A DNA stretch of 64,000 nucleotides. It comes from Rhizorhapis sp. SPR117. Its GTDB lineage: Bacteria > Pseudomonadota > Alphaproteobacteria > Sphingomonadales > Sphingomonadaceae. Where the stretch lies: NCBI RefSeq assembly GCF_021742065.1, contig NZ_JAKKIE010000017.1, forward strand, positions 1 to 64,000, read 5' to 3'. The position numbers and the translations under genes are program-made. Of this stretch, positions 17,568 through 26,340 are shown in pieces (position 1 is the stretch's first letter; each line of letters begins with the position of its first letter). The notes under the pieces were generated by a model. It did not search any database, was not told where the DNA came from, and saw nothing but the letters and a program-made list of their open reading frames with translations.

Positions 17568-19145
17568 ATGCAGACTGTCGAAACGTTGAACGAGGGCCTG
17601 AAGCGCGCCTACACCCTGACCATCACTGCCAAGGACATCGACGCCCGCGTCGACAAGGAAGTGAAAAGCATGGCGCCGCAGGTGCGTATGCCCGGTTTTC
17701 GTCCCGGAAAGGTTCCGGCCAATCTGGTCCGCAAGATGCACGGCGAAGCCTTGCAGCGCGATGCGTTGAGCAGCTCGATTCAGGAAGGCGTGCAAAAGCT
17801 GTTGGCCGAAAAGAAACTGCGTCTCGCGATGCAGCCTTCGGTTGAACTGGGCGAAGATTATGAGCTGGGCAAGGATGCTGAAGTCAAGGTCGCGCTCGAA
17901 GTGTTGCCCGAAGTGCCGGCGCCTTCGATTGAAGGCCTGACGCTCGAACGCCTGACTGTTGACGTCAAGGATGAGCAGGTTGACGAGGCGGTTGAACGTA
18001 TCGCATCCCAGCAGCAGCGTTTTGACGCCGCACCCGAAGGCCATAAGGCGAAAGAGGGCGATCAGGTCGTCATGGATTTCGTCGGCAAGGTCGATGGCGT
18101 TGCCTTTGATGGCGGCACGGGTGAAGGCATGGCCGTCGTCATCGGCTCTGGCAATCTCATCCCCGGTTTTGAAGACCAGCTTGTCGGCGTCAAGGCGGGC
18201 GAAGACAAGACCATCGAAGTCACATTCCCCGACGACTACAATGCCGAAAATCTGAAGGGCAAGGCTGCGACGTTCGACCTCAAGATTACAGAGGTCAAGG
18301 TTAAGGCGGAAGGCGCGCCCGATGATGAATTCGCCAAATCGCTTGGGCTGGAAAGCATGGAGCAGCTTCGCGGTTTGCTGAAGGGGCAGATCGAGCAGGA
18401 GCATAATGGCCTGACGCGCACCTTCATGAAGCGTAAATTGCTCGACCAGTTGGCGGCTTCGCACGACTTTGACGTGCCTCCCAGCATGGTGGAAGCGGAA
18501 TTCAACCAGATATGGAAACAGCTTGAGCATGAAGCTGGCCATGAGGACGATCCCGAAGCCGCCAAGGCCGAGATGGAGAAGGATCGCGACGAATATCACG
18601 CCATCGCCATCCGTCGTGTTCGTCTGGGCCTGTTGCTATCCGAAATTGGCCAAGCCAATGGCATTGAAGTCAGTCAGGCCGAAATGAACCGTTTGATCAT
18701 GGAAGCCGCACAGCAGTATAATCCCAAGGATCGCGAACGCTTCATGCAATATGTGCAGCAGGAACCCATGGCCGCTGCCCAGCTTCGCGCACCGCTTTAT
18801 GAAGACAAAGTCGTCGATTTCCTGTTCGAAAAGGCAGAGATTTCGGAGCGCGCGGTAAGCCGTGAGGAACTGGAGGCCGCGATAGAGGCTGAAGATGGCG
18901 AACATGTCCATGGTCCTGATTGCGGCCATGATCATGAAGAAAAGCCCAAGGCAAAAAAGACCGCTGCCAAAAAACCAGCCAAGAAAGCGGCTGCCGCTGA
19001 AGAGAAAGTAGAAGCTCCGGCACCTGCGAAGAAGGCTCCGGCCAAGAAAGCTGCAGCAGCCAAGGCGGAAGACGAAGAAAAGCCCGCCGCAAAGAAAGCG
19101 CCAGCGAAAAAGTCAGCCGCCAAAAAAGCTGCTGATCCCGAATAA
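17568..19145 (+). CDS. tig: Trigger factor with metal-binding and histone-like C-terminal tail
   Basis: A ribosome-associated chaperone and prolyl isomerase. The ribosome-binding signature is GFRPGKVP, the FKBP domain is at about residues 155-245 (GDQVVMDFVGKVDG, NLIPGFEDQLVG), and the chaperone arms follow to about residue 430. At 525 residues it is roughly 80-90 longer than the classic enzyme. The extra part begins with a His/Cys cluster (HVHGPDCGHDHEE) and continues as an alternating Lys-Ala-Pro tail resembling histone H1-like bacterial proteins. ATG 17568 gives the normal N-terminus. The next gene starts two bases after the stop. Confidence 0.95.
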   Translation: MQTVETLNEGLKRAYTLTITAKDIDARVDKEVKSMAPQVRMPGFRPGKVPANLVRKMHGEALQRDALSSSIQEGVQKLLAEKKLRLAMQPSVELGEDYELGKDAEVKVALEVLPEVPAPSIEGLTLERLTVDVKDEQVDEAVERIASQQQRFDAAPEGHKAKEGDQVVMDFVGKVDGVAFDGGTGEGMAVVIGSGNLIPGFEDQLVGVKAGEDKTIEVTFPDDYNAENLKGKAATFDLKITEVKVKAEGAPDDEFAKSLGLESMEQLRGLLKGQIEQEHNGLTRTFMKRKLLDQLAASHDFDVPPSMVEAEFNQIWKQLEHEAGHEDDPEAAKAEMEKDRDEYHAIAIRRVRLGLLLSEIGQANGIEVSQAEMNRLIMEAAQQYNPKDRERFMQYVQQEPMAAAQLRAPLYEDKVVDFLFEKAEISERAVSREELEAAIEAEDGEHVHGPDCGHDHEEKPKAKKTAAKKPAKKAAAAEEKVEAPAPAKKAPAKKAAAAKAEDEEKPAAKKAPAKKSAAKKAADPE

Positions 19146-19147
19146 AT

Positions 19148-20122
19148 ATGACAGTGCGGGGGGCAGTGAAGGACGCAGCATTGCTGCCCCCAGCCTTGCG
19201 TATCGCGGTGCTGTTGCCTTGTTATAATGAAGCACAAGCGATCGCGCAGACGATCGAAGCATTTGCCAAGGCTCTGCCGACCGCGAAAATTTATGTCTAT
19301 GACAATAACAGCATCGACGGATCACGCGAAATAGCGGCCCGCGCAGGCGCCATTGTGCGTCGTGTGCGACAACAGGGTAAGGGGCATGTCGTGCGCCGCA
19401 TGTTCGCCGATGTCGACGCTGACATCTATATCATGGCCGATGGAGATGCGACCTATGATGCGTCTGCCGCGCCTGCCATGATAACCGATATGCTGGCGGA
19501 CAATCTGGACATGGTTGTCGGCGCGCGCAAATCGGAAGTGAATGCGGCCTATCGGCCGGGGCATCGGTTGGGCAACAGGTTGTTGACCGGCCTGCTTCGT
19601 TACCTGTTTGGTCGCAGCTTTACGGACATTTTATCCGGATACCGTGTCTTTTCTCGCCGCTTTGTGAAGAGTTTTCCCGTGCTTTCCTCTGGATTCGAAA
19701 TCGAAACGGAGATGAGCGTACACGCCCTGGAACTGCGGATGCCCGTGGCAGAGCGCGCTATCGCCTATGCCGCGCGTCCTGACGGTTCGGTGAGCAAGCT
19801 GAATACGGTGCGTGACGGATGGCGGATATTGCGGACGATCTTCACTCTGTTCCGGGTGGAGCAGCCGATCTGGTTTTTTGGCGCGATTGGCGGAGGGCTG
19901 GTGCTTGTTGCATTGATATTGGCTGCGCCCTTGTTTGTGACATATCTGGAAACCGGACTGGTGCCGCGGTTTCCGACCGCGATTCTGGCTACCGGCCTGA
20001 TGATTATCGCCGTCCTTAACGGAATGTGCGGTCTGATATTGGACACCGTAGTGCGCGGCAGGCGGGAGACGCGGCGGCTTGCCTATCTTGCTTTTAGCGC
20101 TCCTGCTGATCTAGCCCCTTGA
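19148..20122 (+). CDS. Family 2 glycosyltransferase with two C-terminal membrane segments
   Basis: A 324-residue dolichol-phosphate-mannose-synthase-like glycosyltransferase. It has IAVLLPCYNEAQAIAQTIEAF at the N-terminus, a DxD-type MADGDATYD and the acceptor-side LSGYRVFSRRF. Two hydrophobic segments at about residues 245-270 and 280-305 anchor it. It probably transfers a sugar to a lipid carrier. It follows tig by two bases and precedes clpP; the odd company suggests co-transcription without shared function. Confidence 0.85.
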   Translation: MTVRGAVKDAALLPPALRIAVLLPCYNEAQAIAQTIEAFAKALPTAKIYVYDNNSIDGSREIAARAGAIVRRVRQQGKGHVVRRMFADVDADIYIMADGDATYDASAAPAMITDMLADNLDMVVGARKSEVNAAYRPGHRLGNRLLTGLLRYLFGRSFTDILSGYRVFSRRFVKSFPVLSSGFEIETEMSVHALELRMPVAERAIAYAARPDGSVSKLNTVRDGWRILRTIFTLFRVEQPIWFFGAIGGGLVLVALILAAPLFVTYLETGLVPRFPTAILATGLMIIAVLNGMCGLILDTVVRGRRETRRLAYLAFSAPADLAP

Positions 20123-20182
20123 AGCCTTGACGATTTGCCCCGATGTAGGGGCGGTACATCGATAAAGAGAAGAAAGAGTCTC

Positions 20183-20827
20183 ATGCACGATAGATTTCCT
20201 GATCCAGTAAGCAGCCTTGTCCCCATCGTTATCGAACAATCGAATCGTGGTGAGCGTAGTTTCGACATATTTTCGCGGCTGTTGCGCGAACGGATCGTGT
20301 TTGTGACTGGCGGCGTCGAAGATCAGATGGCCTCGATCATTGTTGCCCAGCTTCTGTTCCTGGAATCGGAAAATCCGAAAAAGGACATCTGGATGTACAT
20401 CAATTCGCCGGGCGGTGTTGTGACCGCAGGCATGGCCATCCACGACACCATGAAATATATCCGGCCGCAGGTGGGAACCGTCTGCATCGGTCAGGCCGCG
20501 TCCATGGGCAGCTTCCTGCTTGCGTCAGGCGAACCGGGCAAGCGCATAGCCATGACGAATGCGCGGATCATGGTGCATCAGCCATCCGGCGGGGCGCAGG
20601 GCATGGCGTCGGACATCGAAATCCAGGCCAAGGAAATCCTGCGCATCCGCAGCCGGATGAATGGGCTTTATGCAAGCTATACCGGACAGACGCTGGAAAA
20701 AATCGAAGCCGCGATGGATCGCGATACCTTTCTGGAGGCAGAAGAAGCCAAGACATTTGGTTTGGTCGACGAGGTGTATGACAAGCGTCCTTTAGCCTCT
20801 GAAGATTCGGACAAGAGCGGGAGTTGA
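20183..20827 (+). CDS. clpP: ATP-dependent Clp protease proteolytic subunit
   Basis: A 214-residue ClpP serine protease. The triad is S107 (QAASMGS), H132 (IMVHQPSG) and D181 ([11 protein letters not shown]). The frame is open from 20135, but ATG 20183 ([20 protein letters not shown]) is the normal start. It assembles as a double heptamer and works with ClpX, whose gene follows after 244 bases. Confidence 0.97.
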   Translation: MHDRFPDPVSSLVPIVIEQSNRGERSFDIFSRLLRERIVFVTGGVEDQMASIIVAQLLFLESENPKKDIWMYINSPGGVVTAGMAIHDTMKYIRPQVGTVCIGQAASMGSFLLASGEPGKRIAMTNARIMVHQPSGGAQGMASDIEIQAKEILRIRSRMNGLYASYTGQTLEKIEAAMDRDTFLEAEEAKTFGLVDEVYDKRPLASEDSDKSGS

Positions 20828-21071
20828 GTTGCAGCGTAGCTGATCTTTTTTGGCGTGAAGTCAGGTGCGGAGGATGTGCTCTTGCTTGTCATCTCGCGTT
20901 TTGACGGAAAAATATCGGAAAAAAGGCGTTAACGTGTTTGCAGCGATGAATATGACAGGTTACCCTTTTACACCGCGCCCTAAAGAAAAATTGCCATTGT
21001 TTGATGTGGGGGATGCGGCTTAACATGCCGAATGCATATGTGCCTACGGGTTTAGGCACAGGGAAGGTAAG

Positions 21072-22337
21072 ATGACAAAATTGACGGGCTCTGATTCGAA
21101 AAGCACCCTGTACTGCAGCTTTTGTGGAAAGTCGCAGCATGAGGTGCGCAAGCTGATTGCAGGGCCGACCGTCTTCATTTGCGATGAATGCGTTGAATTG
21201 TGCAACGACATTATCCGCGAAGAAACCAAGGGCGGACTTGTCGGTAAAAAAGATGGCGGTGTGCCAACACCGCTGGAAATCTGTGATGTCCTTGACGATT
21301 ATGTCATTGGCCAGCAGCGTGCCAAGCGTGTGCTGTCGGTTGCCGTGCATAATCATTACAAGCGATTGAATCACGGCACCAAGTCGGGTGAAGTCGAGCT
21401 GGCCAAATCGAACATCCTGCTTGTCGGCCCGACAGGGTGCGGCAAGACGCTGCTGGCCCAGACACTGGCCAAGACGTTCGATGTGCCCTTCACCATGGCG
21501 GACGCGACTACGCTGACAGAAGCGGGCTATGTTGGGGAGGATGTTGAGAACATCATCCTGAAGCTGTTGCAGGCCAGCGACTATAATGTCGAAAAGGCGC
21601 AGCGGGGGATCGTCTACATCGACGAAATCGACAAGATCAGCCGCAAGGCGGAAAACCCCTCCATCACCCGCGACGTATCGGGTGAGGGTGTGCAGCAGGC
21701 TTTGCTGAAGCTGATGGAGGGCACCACCGCCAGCGTCCCGCCGCAGGGTGGGCGCAAGCATCCGCAGCAGGAATTCTTGCAGGTCGATACGACCAATATC
21801 CTTTTCATCTGTGGCGGTGCGTTCGCTGGTCTGGAAAAGATTATCGGAGACCGGCTGGAAGCCAAATCCATCGGCTTTGGCGCGCACGTTGCTGCGCCGG
21901 ACGAGCGCCGCACGGGCGAGCTTTTGCGGTCATGTGAACCAGAAGATTTGCTGAAATTCGGCCTGATTCCTGAATTTGTCGGTCGTCTTCCAGTCATTGC
22001 GACATTGGAGGATCTCGATAACGAGGCTCTGGTCAAGATTCTGGCCGAACCGAAAAATGCTTTGGTCAAACAGTATAAGAAGCTGTTCGACATGGAAGAT
22101 GTCGATCTGACATTCACCGATGATGCGCTGGTTTCCATCGCCAAGCGCGCGATCGAACGCAAGACGGGCGCGCGTGGGTTGCGCTCCATTCTGGAAGCGA
22201 TCCTGCTGGATACGATGTTCGATCTGCCCTCCATGCAGGGGGTAGGTGAGGTCGTGATCGACAAGGATGTGGTCGATGGCCGCAAGGAACCTGTGCGGGT
22301 CTTCAGCGAGCGTAGAAAAACGGGCGACGCCGCCTGA
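21072..22337 (+). CDS. clpX: ATP-dependent Clp protease ATP-binding subunit ClpX
   Basis: A 421-residue AAA+ unfoldase. It has an N-terminal C4 zinc finger (CSFCGKS and [10 protein letters not shown]), Walker A GPTGCGKT near residue 120, Walker [11 protein letters not shown], and the [14 protein letters not shown] sensor region (here [11 protein letters not shown]). It selects and unfolds substrates for ClpP. The 244-base gap after clpP allows its own promoter, and a terminator follows. Confidence 0.97.
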   Translation: MTKLTGSDSKSTLYCSFCGKSQHEVRKLIAGPTVFICDECVELCNDIIREETKGGLVGKKDGGVPTPLEICDVLDDYVIGQQRAKRVLSVAVHNHYKRLNHGTKSGEVELAKSNILLVGPTGCGKTLLAQTLAKTFDVPFTMADATTLTEAGYVGEDVENIILKLLQASDYNVEKAQRGIVYIDEIDKISRKAENPSITRDVSGEGVQQALLKLMEGTTASVPPQGGRKHPQQEFLQVDTTNILFICGGAFAGLEKIIGDRLEAKSIGFGAHVAAPDERRTGELLRSCEPEDLLKFGLIPEFVGRLPVIATLEDLDNEALVKILAEPKNALVKQYKKLFDMEDVDLTFTDDALVSIAKRAIERKTGARGLRSILEAILLDTMFDLPSMQGVGEVVIDKDVVDGRKEPVRVFSERRKTGDAA

Positions 22338-22359
22338 ACTGCATTATGAGGCGTTGATT

Positions 22360-22392
22360 ATGGTCCGTGTCTATTGATGCGGGCCATTTTTT
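22360..22392 (+). terminator. Rho-independent terminator after clpX
   Basis: ATGGTCCG pairs with CGGGCCAT (one G-U) across a 12-base loop and is followed by a run of six T. It lies 22 bases after the clpX stop and before the convergent mtgA end. Confidence 0.75.
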
Positions 22393-22398
22393 AGCGCC

Positions 22399-23088
22399 TT
22401 ACTTCAAGCAGGCATCAAGACCCTGTCGCCGTACCACGCCAATGCGTCTGGCGATGCTGTTGCCATAACGCCGTGTAAAGCCTGAAGGGGCAATGGCCGC
22501 GCGTTTCTTGGGCAAGGGGAGGACAGCGGCGATGCGTGCGGCCTCATTGGGCGAAAGCTGGGATGCGCCGTGATGGAAATAACGCATTGCGCCCGCCTGC
22601 ACCCCATAGGTGCCGATCCCGGTTTCGGCGATGTTCAGATATACTTCCATGATCCGATATTTGGGCCACAGGGTTTCGATCAGCACGGTGAACCATGCCT
22701 CCAGTCCCTTGCGGAAAAAGCCGCCGCCTTGCCATAAAAAGGCATTTTTGGCGGTTTGCTGGCTGATGGTGGATCCGCCGCGAATTTTGCCGCCGCGCAA
22801 GTTGCGGAGCATGGCGTGTTCTATCGCTTCGGCATCAAAACCATGGTGGGAACAAAATTTGCTGTCTTCCGCGGCAATGGCAGCACGGGCCATGTCAGGA
22901 TCAATCTTGCTGAGCGGGGTCCAGTCTTTCGTAATGCCATTGCCGTCCAATATCATGGTGGCGGTTACTGGCGGCGGGACGATGCGATAGAGCAGAACCC
23001 ATAGCACCGAGAACAAGATGAAATAGAGTAAGATCTTGCCAGCGAGCTTCAAAAAGCGGCGTGAGCGCGTACGGGACCTGTTTGCCAT
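22399..23088 (-). CDS. mtgA: Monofunctional peptidoglycan glycosyltransferase MtgA
   Basis: A 229-residue family 51 glycosyltransferase that polymerises lipid II glycan strands in the periplasm. It has one N-terminal membrane segment (about residues 15-35) and the catalytic motifs EDSKFCSHHGFD, GGSTISQQTAKN and EVYLNIAETG. No transpeptidase domain is present, matching the monofunctional class. It is convergent with clpX. Confidence 0.95.
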   Translation of the reverse strand: MANRSRTRSRRFLKLAGKILLYFILFSVLWVLLYRIVPPPVTATMILDGNGITKDWTPLSKIDPDMARAAIAAEDSKFCSHHGFDAEAIEHAMLRNLRGGKIRGGSTISQQTAKNAFLWQGGGFFRKGLEAWFTVLIETLWPKYRIMEVYLNIAETGIGTYGVQAGAMRYFHHGASQLSPNEAARIAAVLPLPKKRAAIAPSGFTRRYGNSIARRIGVVRRQGLDACLK

Positions 23089-23134
23089 ACGCGATGATTA
23101 GCGTGCAGTTTTTCATACGTCATCACAGGAAATG

Positions 23135-23163
23135 AAAAGCCTCTCCACAAAGGGAGAGGCTTT
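23135..23163 (-). terminator. Terminator hairpin after rpoH
   Basis: An 11-base perfect stem (AAAGCCTCTCC with GGAGAGGCTTT) surrounds a six-base loop just after the rpoH stop. On the minus strand it is followed by TTTTCATTT. Confidence 0.8.
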
Positions 23164-23169
23164 GAGAAT

Positions 23170-24075
23170 TTACATGGCCGGAAGCAGCATCTTGTCGCCT
23201 GCAATCCGCATCATGGCCTTTTGCAGTTTTTCAAATGCGCGGACCTCGATCTGGCGAACGCGTTCCCGGCTAACGCCATAGACCTGGCTCAATTCCTCCA
23301 GTGTCTTTGGCTCTTCGGCCAGACGCCGTTCGGCCAATATATGTTTTTCGCGCTCATTAAGGTCCGTCATGGCCTCAACCAGCATTTCATGTCGGACGTT
23401 GGATTCCTGGGCTTCGGCGACCCGTTCATCCTGTAACGGGCCTTCGTCCGACAGCCAGTCCTGCCACTGACCATCGCCGTCTTCGCGCATAGGGACGTTG
23501 AGCGACGTATCGCCGCCCATCGCCATGCGACGGTTCATACTGACGACATCGTCCTCCGACACACCCAGATGGGTTGCGATCTTTTCCACGTCTTCGGGGC
23601 GCAGATCGCCATCCTCGAACGCCTCAAGATTATTCTTCATCCGGCGCAGGTTGAAGAAGAGCTTTTTCTGCGCCGCCGTGGTGCCCATCTTCACAAGGCT
23701 CCAACTGCGCAGGATGAACTCCTGGATCGAGGCCCGAATCCACCACATCGCATAGGTCGCCAGACGGAAACCGCGGTCCGGCTCAAATTTCTTCACACCC
23801 TGCATCAGTCCGATATTGCCTTCCGAAATCAGTTCGGAAACCGGCAAGCCATAGCCGCGATAACCCATGGCGATTTTTGCCACCAATCGCAGATGCGACG
23901 TGACGAGCTGCGCTGCAGCTTCCGGGTCCTGATGCTCGGCATAGCGTTTTGCGAGCATATATTCCTGCTCTGGCTTGAGGATCGGAAACTTCCGAATCTC
24001 CGCCAGATAGCGGTTCAGATTGGCATCACCGCCAAGTGCGGGAATTGTCGCGGGGACATTTGTTCCACTGGCCAT
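23170..24075 (-). CDS. rpoH: RNA polymerase sigma-32 (heat-shock) factor
   Basis: A 301-residue sigma-70 family factor of the RpoH type. Region 2 has VTSHLRLVAKIAMGYRGYG and ATYAMWWIRASIQEFIL, the RpoH box reads QKKLFFNLRR, and region 4 has the helix-turn-helix GVSRERVRQIEVRAFEKL. It directs heat-shock genes such as chaperones and proteases. A strong hairpin terminates it. Alphaproteobacteria often carry more than one RpoH; whether this is the main one cannot be told here. Confidence 0.94.
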   Translation of the reverse strand: MASGTNVPATIPALGGDANLNRYLAEIRKFPILKPEQEYMLAKRYAEHQDPEAAAQLVTSHLRLVAKIAMGYRGYGLPVSELISEGNIGLMQGVKKFEPDRGFRLATYAMWWIRASIQEFILRSWSLVKMGTTAAQKKLFFNLRRMKNNLEAFEDGDLRPEDVEKIATHLGVSEDDVVSMNRRMAMGGDTSLNVPMREDGDGQWQDWLSDEGPLQDERVAEAQESNVRHEMLVEAMTDLNEREKHILAERRLAEEPKTLEELSQVYGVSRERVRQIEVRAFEKLQKAMMRIAGDKMLLPAM

Positions 24076-24148
24076 GATTGTTCAACTCACTTTCCCTGTG
24101 TGCCGTGAGCGATTTTAATCCGCTTCCGGCACTTTAGCTTATACGTAT

Positions 24149-25105
24149 TTATACGCGAAGTTGCCTTAACAGTTCCTGCATGTCATCAGGAATTTCGCTT
24201 TGGAATACCAAAGCATTGCTATTCACGGGATGGATAAAGCCAAGCCGCGCCGCGTGCAATGCCTGACGGCGGAAACCCAGCGTTTCCAATATTGGCCGAT
24301 GGGCCTTGCGCGGTCGCCCGTAGACTGGATCGCCCAATAATGCATGTCCAATATGGGCCATATGAACGCGCACCTGATGCGTGCGTCCGGTTTCCAGCCG
24401 GCATTCGATCAAGGCTGCTTCATTCAGCATTTCGGTTACTTTGTAATGGGTTATAGCATGTTTACCGCGTCCTTCATGCTGAATCGCCATTTTTTTACGG
24501 TCGGATGGCGACCGCCCGATCCACGCATTGACAGTTCCGGCAGAAGGGGAGGGGCGCCCGCTGACGATGGCTGCATAGCGCCGGTCGATCGTGTGTGCGG
24601 CAAATTGCGCCGCCAGCCCTTCATGTGCCTTGTCGGTTTTTGCGACGACCAGCAGACCGGACGTGTCCTTGTCGATCCGGTGCACGATTCCGGGACGCGC
24701 GACTCCGCCGATCCCCGAAAGTTGGCCCCGGCAGTGGTGAAGTAATGCATTGACCAGTGTACCATCGGCATTGCCCGCCGCCGGATGGACGACAAGCCCG
24801 GTGGGTTTGTCGATCACGATCAGATATTCATCCTCATAGGCGATAACGAGCGGGATGTCCTGTGGCACTGCCTGCGCCACCACCGGCGGAGGAACGGCAA
24901 TTTCATAGCATTGTCCTTCACTGACCCTGGCGGATGGATCGGTGATGGCTTTCCGGCCGGACAACGTAACATTTCCCTCAAGAATCAAAGCTTTAAACCG
25001 TTCACGCGACACGTCCGGCACTAGGGTTGCAAGCGCCCGGTCAAGCCGCATGCCACCGCAATCGTCGGTTATAGTCGTGTTGATACTGGAAGCCCCCAAA
25101 CTCAC
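24149..25105 (-). CDS. RluA/RluD-family 23S rRNA pseudouridine synthase
   Basis: A 318-residue enzyme with an N-terminal S4 RNA-binding domain (RLDRALATLVPDVSRERFK) and the pseudouridine synthase core; the catalytic Asp is in HRIDKDTSGLLVVAK. The S4 domain and size fit RluD, which modifies helix 69 of 23S rRNA, but the exact site is inferred. The start appears to be GTG 25105, which gives the usual short lead before the S4 domain. It is divergent from the JAMM gene, 16 bases apart, and downstream of rpoH's promoter region. Confidence 0.9.
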   Translation of the reverse strand: MSLGASSINTTITDDCGGMRLDRALATLVPDVSRERFKALILEGNVTLSGRKAITDPSARVSEGQCYEIAVPPPVVAQAVPQDIPLVIAYEDEYLIVIDKPTGLVVHPAAGNADGTLVNALLHHCRGQLSGIGGVARPGIVHRIDKDTSGLLVVAKTDKAHEGLAAQFAAHTIDRRYAAIVSGRPSPSAGTVNAWIGRSPSDRKKMAIQHEGRGKHAITHYKVTEMLNEAALIECRLETGRTHQVRVHMAHIGHALLGDPVYGRPRKAHRPILETLGFRRQALHAARLGFIHPVNSNALVFQSEIPDDMQELLRQLRV

Positions 25106-25121
25106 GTTCTAAGATATAGAA

Positions 25122-25544
25122 ATGGACATACGCATATCAAGAGACCTTCTCGAACGAATTCTGGCCGATGCGGCAGCGGGGCAGGGGGAGGAACGGTGCG
25201 GGCTGTTGCTGGGTGAAGCGGGTCATATCCGCGATGTCCGTTTTGCGGCCAATGTGGCATTGGACCCGACGCGGCATTTCGAACTGGATCCCGGCATATT
25301 GCTGGCCACGTACAAAGCGGCGCGGGCGGGCGGGGCGCGCATTTTGGGCCATTATCACTCGCATCCATCAGGAACGGTCATTCCTTCGGCGGCGGACGGG
25401 CAATGCGCTGCGCCTGACGGATCGCTGTGGCTTATCGTTGCAGGGATGCAGGCCGCGCTTTGGCGGGCGGGGCATACAGGAGAGCTACATGGCCGTTTTC
25501 AGGCTGAATCCTTGGAAATTTACGATGATCTCACGCTTGCATAG
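25122..25544 (+). CDS. JAMM/MPN-domain metalloprotease-like protein
   Basis: A 140-residue stand-alone MPN protein with the full JAMM zinc signature: a Glu in ERCGLLLGE (near residue 24), then GHYHSHPSG with two His, and S-x2-D completed in IPSAAD. Bacterial JAMM proteins of this size cut C-terminal extensions from small sulfur carriers or ubiquitin-like proteins. No such partner gene is adjacent, so the substrate is unknown. Confidence 0.88.
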   Translation: MDIRISRDLLERILADAAAGQGEERCGLLLGEAGHIRDVRFAANVALDPTRHFELDPGILLATYKAARAGGARILGHYHSHPSGTVIPSAADGQCAAPDGSLWLIVAGMQAALWRAGHTGELHGRFQAESLEIYDDLTLA

Positions 25545-25615
25545 ACAGTTAGGGTCCTGCATGAGAGGCTCGGCTTCGCTATACGGCAAGTCCACCCCAC
25601 ACAGGATGAGGATGA

Positions 25616-26260
25616 ATGACAGTAGAGACAATTGATTTCGCCGCCTTGCTGTGTTCGCGCTTATGTCATGATCTTTTGAGCCCGATTGGAGCGCTCAATA
25701 ACGGGCTGGAATTGCTTGCCGATGAAAATGATCCGGAAATGCGTGCGCGTTGTCTCGACTTGTTGGCGGAAAGCGCGCGGGCGTCTGCGAACAAGCTCAA
25801 ATATTTCCGACTGGCCTTCGGTTCGGCAGGCGGTTTTGGCGAACTGGTGCCCGCCATCGAAGCAAAAACGGCAATTGAAGGGATATTTGGCGCTACTGGG
25901 CGAGTGAAGATCGGATGGCTGGTTGCGGAAGAGAAGCTTTCGAAGCGGGCCGTGAAGATCTTGCTGAACCTGTCGCTGATCGGGGGGGAAGCACTGGTAC
26001 GGGGCGGGCAACTCGACATTGGTGCTGAAAGCCGCGATGGAGCCACCGAAATTGTGGTTCGTGCCGAAGGAGCCAGGATTGTTCTCGATGGGGAGTTGCG
26101 CTCGGCTCTCGTCGGGACCGCTGATGAGGCAATGCTCACTCCGCGCGCGGCGGCGGCCTGGATGGTGCATCAACTGGTGGCGCAGGCGGACGGCCAGATC
26201 ATGTTGTCCGATCCAGAAGAGCCCGTTCTGTTGTTTGGAGCCAGTATTCCGCAAAGTTGA
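25616..26260 (+). CDS. ChpT-like histidine phosphotransferase
   Basis: A 214-residue protein resembling ChpT of Caulobacter. A DHp-like helical hairpin holds the phosphorylatable His in RLCHDLLSPIGALNNGLELL, followed by a degenerate ATPase-like domain. ChpT passes phosphate from CckA to CtrA and CpdR in cell-cycle control. Here it stands 80 bases before cheA, so it may serve either the cell cycle or this Che cluster. ATG 25616 follows AGGATGAGG. Confidence 0.8.
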   Translation: MTVETIDFAALLCSRLCHDLLSPIGALNNGLELLADENDPEMRARCLDLLAESARASANKLKYFRLAFGSAGGFGELVPAIEAKTAIEGIFGATGRVKIGWLVAEEKLSKRAVKILLNLSLIGGEALVRGGQLDIGAESRDGATEIVVRAEGARIVLDGELRSALVGTADEAMLTPRAAAAWMVHQLVAQADGQIMLSDPEEPVLLFGASIPQS

Positions 26261-26340
26261 TGCTGCTGGACTCTGCGTTTTAACGCGTCCTTAACCAACA
26301 TCCGCGATGGTGCCGTCAGCTTCGAAGGCGGACGGAACCT

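Noticed and set aside
17544..18599. 351-residue antisense frame over tig
   Set aside because: Opposite a certain gene; composition follows that gene's codons.
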